Positions 46,338 to 60,866 of a stretch of 64,000 bases of DNA are shown here, piece after piece (the stretch's first letter is position 1; the number at the start of each line of letters is the position of its first letter). Source of the DNA: Bordetella sp. FB-8 (GTDB lineage Bacteria > Pseudomonadota > Gammaproteobacteria > Burkholderiales > Burkholderiaceae_B); the NCBI RefSeq assembly GCF_000382185.1, contig NZ_KB907784.1:248001-312000 (forward strand), read 5' to 3'. The notes beneath the pieces are model-generated. The model saw only the letters and a list, made by a program, of their open reading frames with translations. It was not told where the DNA came from and did not search any database. The position numbers and the translations under genes are program-made.

Positions 46338-47624
46338 ATGACTCTGGCTAACTCCCTCATTTCCTCCCCTCAGCTCGACCCGGCCGGCAAGGGCCTGGGC
46401 ATGTTTCCCGCCGGGTTGGCCAGCGCCGACGCAGCCGGCCTGGGCTGGAACCTGCTGGCCCAAGACGTGAGCCTGCCCGTGGCGGTGCTCTATGAAAGCC
46501 GGGTGCGGCACAACCTGCAATGGATGCGACAGTTCCTGACCGCCTATCGCGTCAAGCTGGCGCCCCACGGCAAGACCACCATGAGTCCGCGGCTCTTTCA
46601 CATGCAGCTGGAACACGGCGCCTGGGGCATCACCCTGGCCACGGCGCCGCAGACCAAGGCGGCGTACCTGCACGGGGTGCGGCGCGTGCTCATGGCCAAC
46701 CAACTGGTGGGCAAGGCCAATATGGCCATCGTCGCCCAATTGCTGCGCGACCCGGATTTCAGCTTCTGCTGCCTGGTGGACTCCGTGGCCAGCGCACGTC
46801 AGCTGGGCGCGTTCTTCGCCGCGCAGGGCCTGGTGCTGCCGGTGCTGATCGAACTGGGCCCGCAGGGCGGACGCACCGGCGTGCGCGACGATGCAGCCCT
46901 GCTGGCGGTGCTGGACGAACTGGCAAACTGGCCGCAATCGCTGGCCCTGGCCGGCGTGGAAATCTACGAAGGCGTGCTCAAGGAAGAGGACGAGATCCGC
47001 GCCTTCCTGCGCCGCGCCGTCGCCACGCTACGCGAATTGGCCGGCGCCGCCCGCCTGCGCTCGGATGCGCCGGCCATTCTGACCGGCGCGGGCTCGGCCT
47101 GGTTCGACGTGGTGGCCGAGGAATTCGCCGGCGTGGACATCGGACAGCCGCTGGACGTGGTGCTGCGTCCTGGCTGCTATCTTTCGCATGACGTGGGCGC
47201 CTATCGCAGCGCGGCCGAGCGCATCGCCCGGAACAATCCGGTAGCGCGCGAGATGGCCTCATCGCTGCAGCCTGCCCTGCAGGTATGGGCTTATGTGCAA
47301 TCGATTCCCGAACCCGGCCGCGCCATCATCGCCCTGGGCAAGCGCGACGCCGCCTTCGACGCCGGCATGCCGGTGCCCGACATGCGATACCGCCCCGGCG
47401 GCGAAGCCTGCGGCAAGCCCGGCAAGGCAGCCCCGCATTGGCAGATCACGGCCATGATGGACCAGCATGCCTTTATGCAGATCGCCCCGGGCGACGACAT
47501 CGAGGTGGGCGACATGCTGTCCTTCGACGTCTGCCATCCCTGCCTGACCTTCGACAAATGGCGTCAGGTGCTACTGATCGACGACCGCTACGACGTAACC
47601 GGCGTGGCCGAGACTTACTTCTAG
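46338..47624 (+). CDS. D-amino acid deaminase (D-serine dehydratase-like, fold III PLP)
   Basis: A 428-residue alanine-racemase-type PLP enzyme of the eukaryotic-like D-serine dehydratase/amino acid deaminase group. The PLP lysine is Lys79 in KLAPHGKTT; residues at GPQGGRTGVR and the C-terminal zinc-site pair His400/Cys402 in DVCHPCLTF are kept. Removes ammonia from D-serine or similar amino acids via an enamine/imine to a 2-oxo acid. D-threonine aldolases are close relatives but lack the neighbours found here. First gene of the opposite-strand block between rarA and lolA. No ribosome site precedes ATG 46338, so initiation may be leaderless or from another start (next Met 22). Confidence 0.83.
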   Translation: MTLANSLISSPQLDPAGKGLGMFPAGLASADAAGLGWNLLAQDVSLPVAVLYESRVRHNLQWMRQFLTAYRVKLAPHGKTTMSPRLFHMQLEHGAWGITLATAPQTKAAYLHGVRRVLMANQLVGKANMAIVAQLLRDPDFSFCCLVDSVASARQLGAFFAAQGLVLPVLIELGPQGGRTGVRDDAALLAVLDELANWPQSLALAGVEIYEGVLKEEDEIRAFLRRAVATLRELAGAARLRSDAPAILTGAGSAWFDVVAEEFAGVDIGQPLDVVLRPGCYLSHDVGAYRSAAERIARNNPVAREMASSLQPALQVWAYVQSIPEPGRAIIALGKRDAAFDAGMPVPDMRYRPGGEACGKPGKAAPHWQITAMMDQHAFMQIAPGDDIEVGDMLSFDVCHPCLTFDKWRQVLLIDDRYDVTGVAETYF

Positions 47625-47692
47625 ACCCTGCTTTACCTTCCGCCTTGCGCCCCGGCACCGGGACGCTTGCACTCTCTTCTGGAGCTTGACTC

Positions 47693-49243
47693 ATGAACTT
47701 CTCGATGACGCGCCGCCGCAGCCTGATCGCCATGGCCATGGGCGGCACTCTGGGTGCAGTCGGCCTGCCGGAGACCGTTTTCGGCGCCGCGCCGGTCAAG
47801 GGCGGCATCATTTCGGTAGCCACCATCGGCGAGCCACCCACGCTGGACCCGATGATGAGCACGGCCGACTTGGTGGGCATCCTGACTCAGCACATCTTCG
47901 AAACGCTCTATACCTTCGACGCCAAGTGGAACGTCACGCCGCTGCTGGCCGAGTCGCTGCCGCAGTTCAGCGCGGACGGCAAGACCTGCGACATCGCGCT
48001 GCGCAAGGGCGTCACTTTCCATGACGGCTCGGCCATGAGTTCGGCCGACGTCGTGGCCTCGCTCACGCGCTGGACCCGCGTGGCTTCGCGCGGCAAGCAG
48101 GCGGCCGAAGTCATCACCGGCATCCAGGCCACGGGCCCCGACGGCATCCGACTCACGCTGAGCAAGCCCTACGCGCCGCTGACCGCGCTGCTGTCCATGA
48201 ACAACAGCGCCGCCGTGATCATGCCGGCCGGCAAGCTCGCGGCCACGCTGACCGATTACATCGGCACGGGTCCCTACCAGCTCAAAGCCCGCGTGCCCGA
48301 CCAGTACATCCAGCTCGTGCGTTTTGCAGCCTACAAATCACGCGCGGGCGAGCCCGACGGCTATGGCGGCGCGCGCAAGCAATACCTGGACGAAATCCGC
48401 TTCGTGCCGATGAGCAATGCCAATACCCGTCTGGAAAGCGCCATTGCCGGCCAGCACGACTACGTCGACTCGCTGCCGGTGGAGTCCCTGGCGCAGCTCA
48501 AGGCAGGCAAGTCTCTGCCGGTGATACTCAAGCCCTTCGGCTGGCCGCGTCTGGTGATGAACACCAAGAAGGGCCTCATGGCCGACCAGAAGGTGCGCCA
48601 GGCCGCGCAACTTTCGCTGAGCGAAGAGGACATGCTGTACGCCGCCTTCGGCGACAAGAACTTCTACGCCCTGGACGCCGATCTCTACCCCAAGGGCTTT
48701 CCCTGGAGCACCGACCTGGGCGGCGCGGTCTACAACAAGGGCGACGCACCCGGCGCCAAGAAGCTGCTGGATGCGGCCAACCCCAAGGACCGAACCATAC
48801 GCCTGCTCACCAGCCAGCAGTACGAGTTCCACTACAAGATGGCGCTGGTGGCCAACGAGTACTTCAAGGCCGCCGGCTTCAAGGTGGACATGCAGGTGGT
48901 GGATTGGGCCACGCTGGTGCAGCGCCGCGCCAATCCCGATCTGTGGGACATCTTCATCACCCACAGCCCCTTCCTGCCCGAACCCGCGCTAATCGACTTC
49001 CCCTCCAAGGACTCGCCGGGCTGGTGGGACACGCCGCGCCGCGACAAGGCGCTGGACGCCTTCAACGAGGCACGCACGCAGGACGAGCGTCTGACGCTGT
49101 GGGCCGAGGTGCAGAAGGCCGTGTTCGAGGAAGTGCCCTTCATCAAGGTGGGCGACTTCAACGCGCTGTCGGCCCAGTCGCCCAAGCTGCATGGGCTGAC
49201 GCCCGCGCCGTGGCCGTACTTCTGGAACACCTGGAAGGCCTGA
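47693..49243 (+). CDS. Peptide/nickel-type ABC transporter substrate-binding protein
   Basis: A 516-residue family 5 extracellular binding protein, about 55 kDa. The signal MTRRRSLIAMAMGGTLGAVG ending VFGA has a twin-Arg start, so Tat export is possible. Ligand-domain hallmarks are GGIISVATIGEPPTLDPMM, HIFETLYTFDAKWNVTPLLA and DVVASLTRW. Binds oligopeptides or similar N-acylated compounds in the periplasm for the two permeases next to it. Its position between the deaminase and D-aminoacylase genes points to D-peptides or N-acyl-D-amino acids; this ligand is inferred. Confidence 0.92.
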   Translation: MNFSMTRRRSLIAMAMGGTLGAVGLPETVFGAAPVKGGIISVATIGEPPTLDPMMSTADLVGILTQHIFETLYTFDAKWNVTPLLAESLPQFSADGKTCDIALRKGVTFHDGSAMSSADVVASLTRWTRVASRGKQAAEVITGIQATGPDGIRLTLSKPYAPLTALLSMNNSAAVIMPAGKLAATLTDYIGTGPYQLKARVPDQYIQLVRFAAYKSRAGEPDGYGGARKQYLDEIRFVPMSNANTRLESAIAGQHDYVDSLPVESLAQLKAGKSLPVILKPFGWPRLVMNTKKGLMADQKVRQAAQLSLSEEDMLYAAFGDKNFYALDADLYPKGFPWSTDLGGAVYNKGDAPGAKKLLDAANPKDRTIRLLTSQQYEFHYKMALVANEYFKAAGFKVDMQVVDWATLVQRRANPDLWDIFITHSPFLPEPALIDFPSKDSPGWWDTPRRDKALDAFNEARTQDERLTLWAEVQKAVFEEVPFIKVGDFNALSAQSPKLHGLTPAPWPYFWNTWKA

Positions 49244-49247
49244 CGCC

Positions 49248-50189
49248 GTGCTGCGTTATATCTTGAATCGCCTGGTCGGCCTGGTCGTGGTGATGTTCAT
49301 CGTGGCGACCATCGTCTTCGTCATCCTGCGCATTACGCCCGGCGATCCCGCGGCGGTGATGCTGGGTCCCCAGGCCACCCAGCAGGATATTGCCGCGCTG
49401 CGCGACCAGCTCGGCCTGAACCAGTCAGTACTGACGCAGTACGTCACCTGGCTGGGCCACCTCGCGCGAGGCGACCTGGGGCAGTCCATCTTCCTGAACA
49501 AGCCTGTGCTAACGGTACTGGCCGAACGCGCCGAGCCCACCTTCTGGCTGACGCTGATGTCGCTGGTGATCGCCACCGCCATTGCACTGCCGGTGGGCAT
49601 ATTTTCGGCGGTCAGGCGCGGCACGGTGCTGGACCAATCGGTGCAGGCATTCTCGATGTTCACCTCGAGCGTGCCGAGCTTCTGGCTGGGCCTGCTGCTG
49701 ATGGAGTTCTTCTCGGTCAAGCTGGGCTGGCTGCCGGTGGCAGGCTACGGCGGACCCGGCGCCAGCATTGGCAACAGGCTGTCGCACCTGATCCTGCCGG
49801 CCGTGGTGCTGGGCCTGGTGAACTCGGCGCTGATCACGCGCTTCATCCGCGCCAGCATGCTCGATGTGCTGCGCGACGATTATGTGCGCACCGCGCGCGC
49901 CAAAGGCCTGAGCGAAAGCCGGGTGATCCTGCGGCATGCGGTGCGCAATGCCCTCATTCCCATCCTTACGGTATTGGGCCTGACGGCAGCCCTGCTGGTC
50001 AGCGGCGCGGTGGTCACCGAAACCGTGTTCGGCCTGCCCGGCGTGGGCAGCCTGGTGGTGTCGGCGGTGCTGCGGCGCGACTACCCGGTGATCCAGGGTG
50101 CGCTGCTCGTGATCGCCGCCATCTACGTGCTGATCAATCTGCTCATCGACCTGCTCTACCTGCTGGTCGACCCTCGCGTGCGGTACTGA
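49248..50189 (+). CDS. ABC transporter permease, DppB type
   Basis: A 313-residue inner-membrane permease with six helices (MLRYILNRLVGLVVVMFIVA; VASLGHLARGDLG-like DLGQSIF), the EAA-loop VLRDDYVRTARAKGLSESRVI and C-terminal LIDLLYLLVDPRVRY, typical of DppB. The start is GTG 49248, 4 bp after the binding-protein stop; TGACGCC leaves little room for a ribosome site, so coupled translation is likely. Pairs with the DppC-type protein 1 bp downstream. Confidence 0.93.
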   Translation: MLRYILNRLVGLVVVMFIVATIVFVILRITPGDPAAVMLGPQATQQDIAALRDQLGLNQSVLTQYVTWLGHLARGDLGQSIFLNKPVLTVLAERAEPTFWLTLMSLVIATAIALPVGIFSAVRRGTVLDQSVQAFSMFTSSVPSFWLGLLLMEFFSVKLGWLPVAGYGGPGASIGNRLSHLILPAVVLGLVNSALITRFIRASMLDVLRDDYVRTARAKGLSESRVILRHAVRNALIPILTVLGLTAALLVSGAVVTETVFGLPGVGSLVVSAVLRRDYPVIQGALLVIAAIYVLINLLIDLLYLLVDPRVRY

Positions 50190-50190
50190 A

Positions 50191-51063
50191 ATGGCCATTT
50201 CGACAACTGCTTACGCCGACGGCTCCGACCGCTGGCAGGTGCTGCGCCTGCTGGTGGCGCGCAAGACCGTGCTGATCAGCCTGATCGTGCTGATCATGCT
50301 GGTCGGTGCCGCCGTGTTCGCCCCCTGGATCACGCCCTTCGACCCCTACAAGCTGTCGATCATGAACCGGCTCAAGGCGCCCAGCAGCCTGCATTGGTTC
50401 GGCACAGACGACTTCGGCCGCGATGTGTTCAGCCGGGTGATTTACGGCGGCCGCCTGTCGCTGACGGTGGGCTTCATGGTGGTGCTGCTCTCGAGCGTGC
50501 TGGGTATCGCGCTGGGCCTGACCGCGGGCTTTTTCCGCGGCGCCGACAAAATCGTTTCGCGCCTGATCGACGCCATGATGGCCTTTCCCGATATCCTGCT
50601 GGCGATCTCGCTGGTAGCGGCCCTGGGCCCGTCGCTGAGCAATGTGATCATCGCGCTGGGCATCGTCTACGCGCCGCGGCTGGCGCGCGTCGTGCGCGCT
50701 TCGACCCTGGTGATACGCGAGCTGCCCTTCGTCGAAGCGGCGCGGGCGCTGGGTGTGCCGACCCGGCGCATCGTCACGGTGCACGTACTGCGCAACCTGA
50801 TGTCGCCCCTGCTGGTGCAAGGCACCTTCACCTTCGCCTACGCCATCCTGGCCGAAGCCGGGTTGTCCTTCCTGGGCGTGGGCGTATCGCCCGACATTCC
50901 CACCTGGGGCACCATGATCAACGGCGGCCAGCAGTACATGGGCACCGCCGACTGGATCATGGTGTTCCCCGGCGTCGCCATCGTATTGGCGGTGATGTCG
51001 CTGCAGTTGGTGGGCGACGGCCTGCGCGATGTGCTCGATCCCCGCCTGCGCAAGGAGCTGTAA
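50191..51063 (+). CDS. ABC transporter permease, DppC type
   Basis: A 290-residue permease: N-terminal helix ISLIVLIMLVGAAVFAPWI, HWFGTDDFGRDVFSRVIYGGR (the DppC signature), EAA-loop PFVEAARALGVPTRRIV, and terminal LQLVGDGLRDVLDPRLRKEL. Forms the membrane pore with the DppB partner; starts 1 bp after its stop. The ATPase genes follow. Confidence 0.94.
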   Translation: MAISTTAYADGSDRWQVLRLLVARKTVLISLIVLIMLVGAAVFAPWITPFDPYKLSIMNRLKAPSSLHWFGTDDFGRDVFSRVIYGGRLSLTVGFMVVLLSSVLGIALGLTAGFFRGADKIVSRLIDAMMAFPDILLAISLVAALGPSLSNVIIALGIVYAPRLARVVRASTLVIRELPFVEAARALGVPTRRIVTVHVLRNLMSPLLVQGTFTFAYAILAEAGLSFLGVGVSPDIPTWGTMINGGQQYMGTADWIMVFPGVAIVLAVMSLQLVGDGLRDVLDPRLRKEL

Positions 51064-51066
51064 ATC

Positions 51067-53069
<2,003 letters not shown>

Positions 53070-53136
53070 GCGCGCCGAGCCGCAACAAACGTTTATCCCC
53101 CTCGAAGGGACGGCGCGCAGCGTCACGGAGGCACCG

Positions 53137-54030
53137 GTGAACCGCTCCACCGATTGCGCGCTGCCCACGCCTGGCGACATCGTCTACCAGATCCGCAGTC
53201 AGCGCGACACGCTCAGCGCCACCGAGCGCAAGGTAGCCGATGCCATCCTGGACGACATCGCCAGCGCCGCAGGCGCCACGGTCGACCAACTGGCGCGCAA
53301 GGCAGGTGTGAGCATCGCCGCGATCTCGCGCTTCGCGCGTGCCGTGGGCTGCGATGACACCCGCGATCTCAAATTCAAGCTCGCCCGGGCCAGCGCGGTG
53401 GGCGAGCGCTTCCTGGCCGGCGACGTACCGGAAGAAAGCACTTTCTATGCGCGCTTGTATGGCGACATCGAAACCACGCTGCGTGCCCACCTGCCATTGT
53501 TTTCCGAGGCGATATTCGAACAGGCCGCCGGCATCGTGCGCGATGCCCGGATGGTCTATATCTTCGGCATGGGCGGCGCCTCGGCAGCGCTGTCCCAGGA
53601 AATGCAGTCGCGCCTGGTGCGCCTGGGCTACGGCGTGGCGGCCTATAGCGACGCCGTGCTGCTGCGCATGGTCGCGGCGACCCTGGACGCGCGCGACGCC
53701 GTGGTGATTCTCTCGGCCTCGGGTCTGACGCCGGAGATCCTGGACGCCGCCCGCATCGTGCAGCAATATGGCGCCCGCATCGTGGCCCTGACCGATCCGG
53801 CGGCGCCGCTGGCCAAGCTGGCCGACGTGTCCATTCCCATCCATACGGCCGAGACCGATTTCATCTATAAACCCTCGGCGTCGCGCTACGCCATGCTGCT
53901 GGCCATCGACATCCTGGCCACCGAGCTGGCGCTGATCCATCAAGACGACACCAAAGAGAAGCTGCGCCGCATCAAGCTGGCGCTGGACGAATACCGCGGC
54001 GGCCCCAATCGGCTGCCGTTGGGAGATTGA
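53137..54030 (+). CDS. RpiR-family transcriptional regulator
   Basis: A 297-residue regulator with an N-terminal helix-turn-helix (DTLSATERKVADAILDDIAS, LARKAGVSIAAISRFARAVG) and a SIS sugar-isomerase-like domain (VYIFGMGGASAALSQEMQSRL; AVVILSASGLTPEILDAARIV). RpiR proteins usually sense phosphosugars or cell-wall amino sugars. The GTG 53137 is chosen because GGAGG lies 6 bp ahead; in-frame Met upstream lie in the DppF gene. It sits inside the operon, 5 bp before the D-aminoacylase gene, so it is probably its regulator. Confidence 0.88.
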   Translation: MNRSTDCALPTPGDIVYQIRSQRDTLSATERKVADAILDDIASAAGATVDQLARKAGVSIAAISRFARAVGCDDTRDLKFKLARASAVGERFLAGDVPEESTFYARLYGDIETTLRAHLPLFSEAIFEQAAGIVRDARMVYIFGMGGASAALSQEMQSRLVRLGYGVAAYSDAVLLRMVAATLDARDAVVILSASGLTPEILDAARIVQQYGARIVALTDPAAPLAKLADVSIPIHTAETDFIYKPSASRYAMLLAIDILATELALIHQDDTKEKLRRIKLALDEYRGGPNRLPLGD

Positions 54031-54035
54031 CCCCG

Positions 54036-55502
54036 ATGTACGACACCCTGATACACGGCGCGCTGGTCTACGACGGCACCGGCACACCGCCCCGTACAAC
54101 CGATGTGGCCCTGGCCGACGGCTGCATCGCCGCCATCGGCCAGCTGGCCGGCGCCCCGGCGCGCGCGACCATGGCAGGGTCGGGTCTGGCCCTGGCGCCC
54201 GGCTTCATCGATGCTCACACCCACGACGACACCCATGTCATCCGCACGCCCGCCATGCTGCCCAAGCTGTCGCAGGGCGTGACCACGGTGGTGGTGGGCA
54301 ACTGCGGCATCAGCGCGGCGCCCGTGATCCTGCGCGGCGAGCCGCCCGATCCCATGAATCTGCTGGGCGATCGCCGTGATTTCACCTACCCAAGCTTCGC
54401 GGACTACACGCGCGCCGTCGACGCCGCGCAACCCAGCGTCAACGTGGCCGCGCTGGTGGGCCATACGGCCCTGCGCAACAACCATATGGACCGCCTGGAC
54501 CGGCCCGCGACCGAGGCCGAGATCGCCGCCATGCGCGCGCAATTGCGCCAGGCGCTCGAGCATGGCGCCATCGGCCTGAGCACCGGCCTGGCCTATGCAT
54601 CGGCCTTCGAATCGGACGCCGCCGAAGTGCAGGCCCTGGCCGAAGAGCTCGATGCCCACGGCGCGCTCTACACCACGCACCTGCGCACCGAGTTCGACGC
54701 CATCCTCCAGGCCATGCAGGAGGCCTACGACGTGGGCGCCCATGCGCGCGTGCCCGTGATCATCTCGCACCTCAAATGCGCTGGCGCCGGCAACTGGGGC
54801 CGCAGTCGCGAGGTGCTTGCCAGCCTGGACGCCGCCGGGCGTTATCTGCCCGTGGGCTGCGACTGCTACCCCTACGCGGCCAGTTCATCGACGCTGGATC
54901 TGAAACAGGTGACGAGCGATTTCGACATCGACATCACCTGGTCCACCCCGCATCCGGAAATGGCCGGCCGCAAGCTGGCCGAGATCGCGGCCGGCTGGAG
55001 CCAACCCCTGCTGGAGGCCGCGCGCCGCCTGCAGCCGGCCGGTGCGGTCTACCACGGCATGGCCGAGACGGACGTGCAGCGCATCCTGGCGCACGAGCGC
55101 ACGATGATAGGCTCCGACGGTCTGCCCAACGACCCGCTGCCGCATCCGCGGCTCTGGGGCGCCTTCCCGCGCGTGCTGGGCCACTACAGCCGCGACCTCA
55201 AGCTGTTCGCGCTGGAGACGGCCGTGCACAAGATGACGGGCCTGACGGCCGCGCGCTTCGGCCTGAACGACCGTGGACTGGTCAGGGAAGGTTTCCAGGC
55301 GGATCTGGTGCTTTTCGATCCGGCCACCGTCATCGACCGCGCTACGTTCTCCCAACCGGAACAGCCGGCTACGGGCATCGAGGGCGTATGGGTCAATGGC
55401 GTGCTGTCCTACCATGCGGGCCAGGCCACCGGGCAGCGCGCCGGCCGCTGGCTGCCACGCGGCAAGAACCTGCATGCCTCGTTCAATACCTACCGGGCCT
55501 GA
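54036..55502 (+). CDS. D-aminoacylase (N-acyl-D-amino acid deacylase)
   Basis: A 488-residue metal-dependent amidohydrolase. N-terminal beta-barrel (MYDTLIHGALVYDGTGTPPR), metal-site HTHDD (His61, His63), Cys90 in VVVGNCGISAAP, HLRTEFDA and ISHLKCAG metal histidines, SDGLPND acid, and C-terminal barrel strands. D-aminoacylases of Alcaligenes/Achromobacter have this length and Cys. It cleaves N-acyl-D-amino acids to free D-amino acids. ATG 54036 after GGGAG is used. Directly before ridA and after the regulator. Confidence 0.92.
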   Translation: MYDTLIHGALVYDGTGTPPRTTDVALADGCIAAIGQLAGAPARATMAGSGLALAPGFIDAHTHDDTHVIRTPAMLPKLSQGVTTVVVGNCGISAAPVILRGEPPDPMNLLGDRRDFTYPSFADYTRAVDAAQPSVNVAALVGHTALRNNHMDRLDRPATEAEIAAMRAQLRQALEHGAIGLSTGLAYASAFESDAAEVQALAEELDAHGALYTTHLRTEFDAILQAMQEAYDVGAHARVPVIISHLKCAGAGNWGRSREVLASLDAAGRYLPVGCDCYPYAASSSTLDLKQVTSDFDIDITWSTPHPEMAGRKLAEIAAGWSQPLLEAARRLQPAGAVYHGMAETDVQRILAHERTMIGSDGLPNDPLPHPRLWGAFPRVLGHYSRDLKLFALETAVHKMTGLTAARFGLNDRGLVREGFQADLVLFDPATVIDRATFSQPEQPATGIEGVWVNGVLSYHAGQATGQRAGRWLPRGKNLHASFNTYRA

Positions 55503-55534
55503 GCATCGGGCCCGTCCACCTTGAGGAAAACAAC

Positions 55535-55948
55535 ATGAGCAACACTCCCGGCGCCGACGCCCACGGCATCATCCGCTACGGCGCATGCGGCGGCGTGGGC
55601 CAAGGCGGCGCCCACATGCCTTTCTCGCGCGCAGTGCAGGCCGACGGCTGGCTCTACGTATCGGGCCAGGTGCCGATGGAGAACGGCGTCGTGGTCGAAG
55701 GCAATGTGATTACGCAGTCGCATGCGGCCATCCGCAACCTGCTGGCCGTCCTGGCGGAAGCCGGCTACGGCGCAGAGCATGTGATCCGCTGCGGCGTATG
55801 GCTCGAGGATCCGCGCGATTTCGCCGCGTTCAACAAGGTGTTCGTGGAATACTTCGGCGCCCACCCTCCGGCGCGCGCCTGCGTGGAATCGCGGCTGATG
55901 ATCGACGCGAAGGTCGAGATCGAGTGCGTGGCCTACAAGAAGCCCTGA
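55535..55948 (+). CDS. ridA: RidA-family imine deaminase
   Basis: A 137-residue RidA (YjgF/YER057c) protein. Landmarks are VSGQVPMENG, GVWLEDPRDFAAFNKVFVEYFG, and PPARACVESRLMIDAKVEIE, where the Arg is the catalytic residue of imine-hydrolysing members. RidA hydrolyses 2-aminoacrylate and related imines, which PLP serine/threonine dehydratases release. GAGGAAAACAAC precedes the ATG. Last gene of the block; lolA follows convergently. Confidence 0.9.
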   Translation: MSNTPGADAHGIIRYGACGGVGQGGAHMPFSRAVQADGWLYVSGQVPMENGVVVEGNVITQSHAAIRNLLAVLAEAGYGAEHVIRCGVWLEDPRDFAAFNKVFVEYFGAHPPARACVESRLMIDAKVEIECVAYKKP

Positions 55949-55967
55949 CGCAGGGCGCGGCAAAAGC

Positions 55968-56596
55968 CTACATCCGCACCACGTCGGTCCCCTTGGGGGC
56001 CGTGAACTGGAATTGCCCCGCGGGCACGGCCGCATTAGCCTGCATGTCGGAAAGATCCACGCGCGTGGTCTGCCCGAAGGCATCGAGCAGCATGATGCGC
56101 ACCGGCAGATTGTCGTGCATGCCGATGTCCACCTGCGCGAAGCCCGCGTCGGCGGCGTTGTGCGGCTTGGCGCGCAGCCATTGCAGGCCATCCTTGTCGG
56201 GCAGCGAGGTCACCGTGAACGCCTGTTCAAGATCGCCCGAGCCAAAGAGAATGGCGGCCGGCGAAGCGCCGATGGCCTTGCCGACCTCGCGCACAGTCAC
56301 CTGGGCCAGGTCGGGGTCGTACTGGTAGACCTGCTTGCCGTCGGACACGATGAGCTGCGCGTAGGGCTTGCGCACTTCCCAGCGGAACTTGCCCGGCCGC
56401 TGGAAAGCGAAGATGCCCTGCTGCGCAGGCGCCGCCTTGCCTGCCTGCGGGCCGGTCGTGGCCTGGCTGAACGAGCCTGTGGCCGATTGCACCGTGGCCA
56501 CGAAGGCCTTGAGCTGCTCCTGCGCCGTCGCGCCCCAGGCCAGCGCGGGACCGCAAGCCAGCAAGAAAAAAAACAACGCCCGCACTAATGATCGCA

Positions 56597-56597
<1 letters not shown>
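55968..56597 (-). CDS. lolA: Outer-membrane lipoprotein carrier protein LolA
   Basis: A 209-residue periplasmic carrier moving lipoproteins from the inner to outer membrane. Signal peptide [20 protein letters not shown]; mature part [53 protein letters not shown], and a C-terminal barrel edge [14 protein letters not shown]. The ATG 56597 follows GGAGG by 7 bp and overlaps the ftsK stop (TGATG). In most gammaproteobacteria and relatives rarA comes next; here the D-amino-acid block intervenes. Confidence 0.93.
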
Positions 56598-59981
<3,384 letters not shown>

Positions 59982-60157
59982 GTATCCCCATGCCGCGCCT
60001 GCGGCTTGCTGCCCGCCTCGCGGCCGGAATGCCGCTCGGATTAACCCGGCACAGCACAGCCTGCAGGGAACGTGCTGTGTCCAGACTCCTCCCCCAAGGG
60101 GGCTGTTTTGCCTTGGGGCGGCGCGGCGGCAATACGGCTTTTCTTGCGAAGTAAAAC
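59982..60157. repeat. Intergenic pair of stem-loops between trxB and smr genes
   Basis: Two adjacent inverted repeats: CACAGCAC (60050-57) / GTGCTGTG (60072-79) and CCCCAAGG (60092-99) / CCTTGGGG (60111-118). Layout is typical of an intergenic interspersed repeat or a termination region. No T-run directly follows, so termination is uncertain. Confidence 0.5.
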
Positions 60158-60823
60158 ATGCGAGGACACAAAGGCGGCCTGGCCGGCCTGAAGCAATTGC
60201 ACCAGCAGGCCCAAGATGCCCGCAAAGAGGTTGAGCGCGCCGAGCGCGTGGCCGCGCGGGACCGCGCACGGCTTGACCAGGCCGCCCCGGAGCAGGAGGT
60301 CGACGCCTTTCGCAAGGCCATGCAGAGCGCCAGGCCGATCAAGCCGCGCAACCAGATTGAACACCGCCTCGCCGCGCTGCCGGACAGCCCCGCCGCGGCA
60401 GCGCGCCGCATGCACGCCACCGGCGAGAAGCCAGGCCGCGCCGACGCCGGCATTTCCGACGGCGGCGTGGCCCATCTGCTTTCCGAGAACGGCACCGCCT
60501 ACGTGCGCGCCGACGCGGCGCCCGACACCGCGCGCAAGCTCAAACAGGGCCACTGGCGCGCGGGCGCCGAACTCGATCTGCACGGCCTGCGCGTGGAGCA
60601 GGCGCGCCATGCCGTGATCTCGTTTCTGGACGAGTGCCTGGGCCAGGGCGTGCGCTGCGTGCGCATCGTGCATGGCAAGGGTTATGGATCGGAAGGCATG
60701 ACCCCGGTGCTCAAGGACAAGGCCAGGGCCTGGCTGGCGCAAAAGACCGAGGTGCTGGCTTTCTCCGAAGCCACGCCGCGCGAGGGCGGATCGGGCGCGC
60801 TGTTGGTGCTGATGCAGAGCTGA
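60158..60823 (+). CDS. Smr-domain (MutS2 C-terminal-type) protein
   Basis: A 221-residue protein. An N-terminal Ala/Arg coiled-coil region (about 5-60) leads to a C-terminal Smr domain (about 135-220): ELDLHGLRVEQARHAVISFL, VRIVHGKGYGSEG, and GGSGALLVLMQS. Smr domains act as nicking endonucleases on DNA or RNA. The HGKG loop and LDLHG signature are intact. Length matches stand-alone YdaL/Smr proteins in betaproteobacteria. Role unproven. Confidence 0.88.
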   Translation: MRGHKGGLAGLKQLHQQAQDARKEVERAERVAARDRARLDQAAPEQEVDAFRKAMQSARPIKPRNQIEHRLAALPDSPAAAARRMHATGEKPGRADAGISDGGVAHLLSENGTAYVRADAAPDTARKLKQGHWRAGAELDLHGLRVEQARHAVISFLDECLGQGVRCVRIVHGKGYGSEGMTPVLKDKARAWLAQKTEVLAFSEATPREGGSGALLVLMQS

Positions 60824-60866
60824 CCGGACGGTGGGCCGACGGCCTGATCCGACGGCAACGCGCCGA

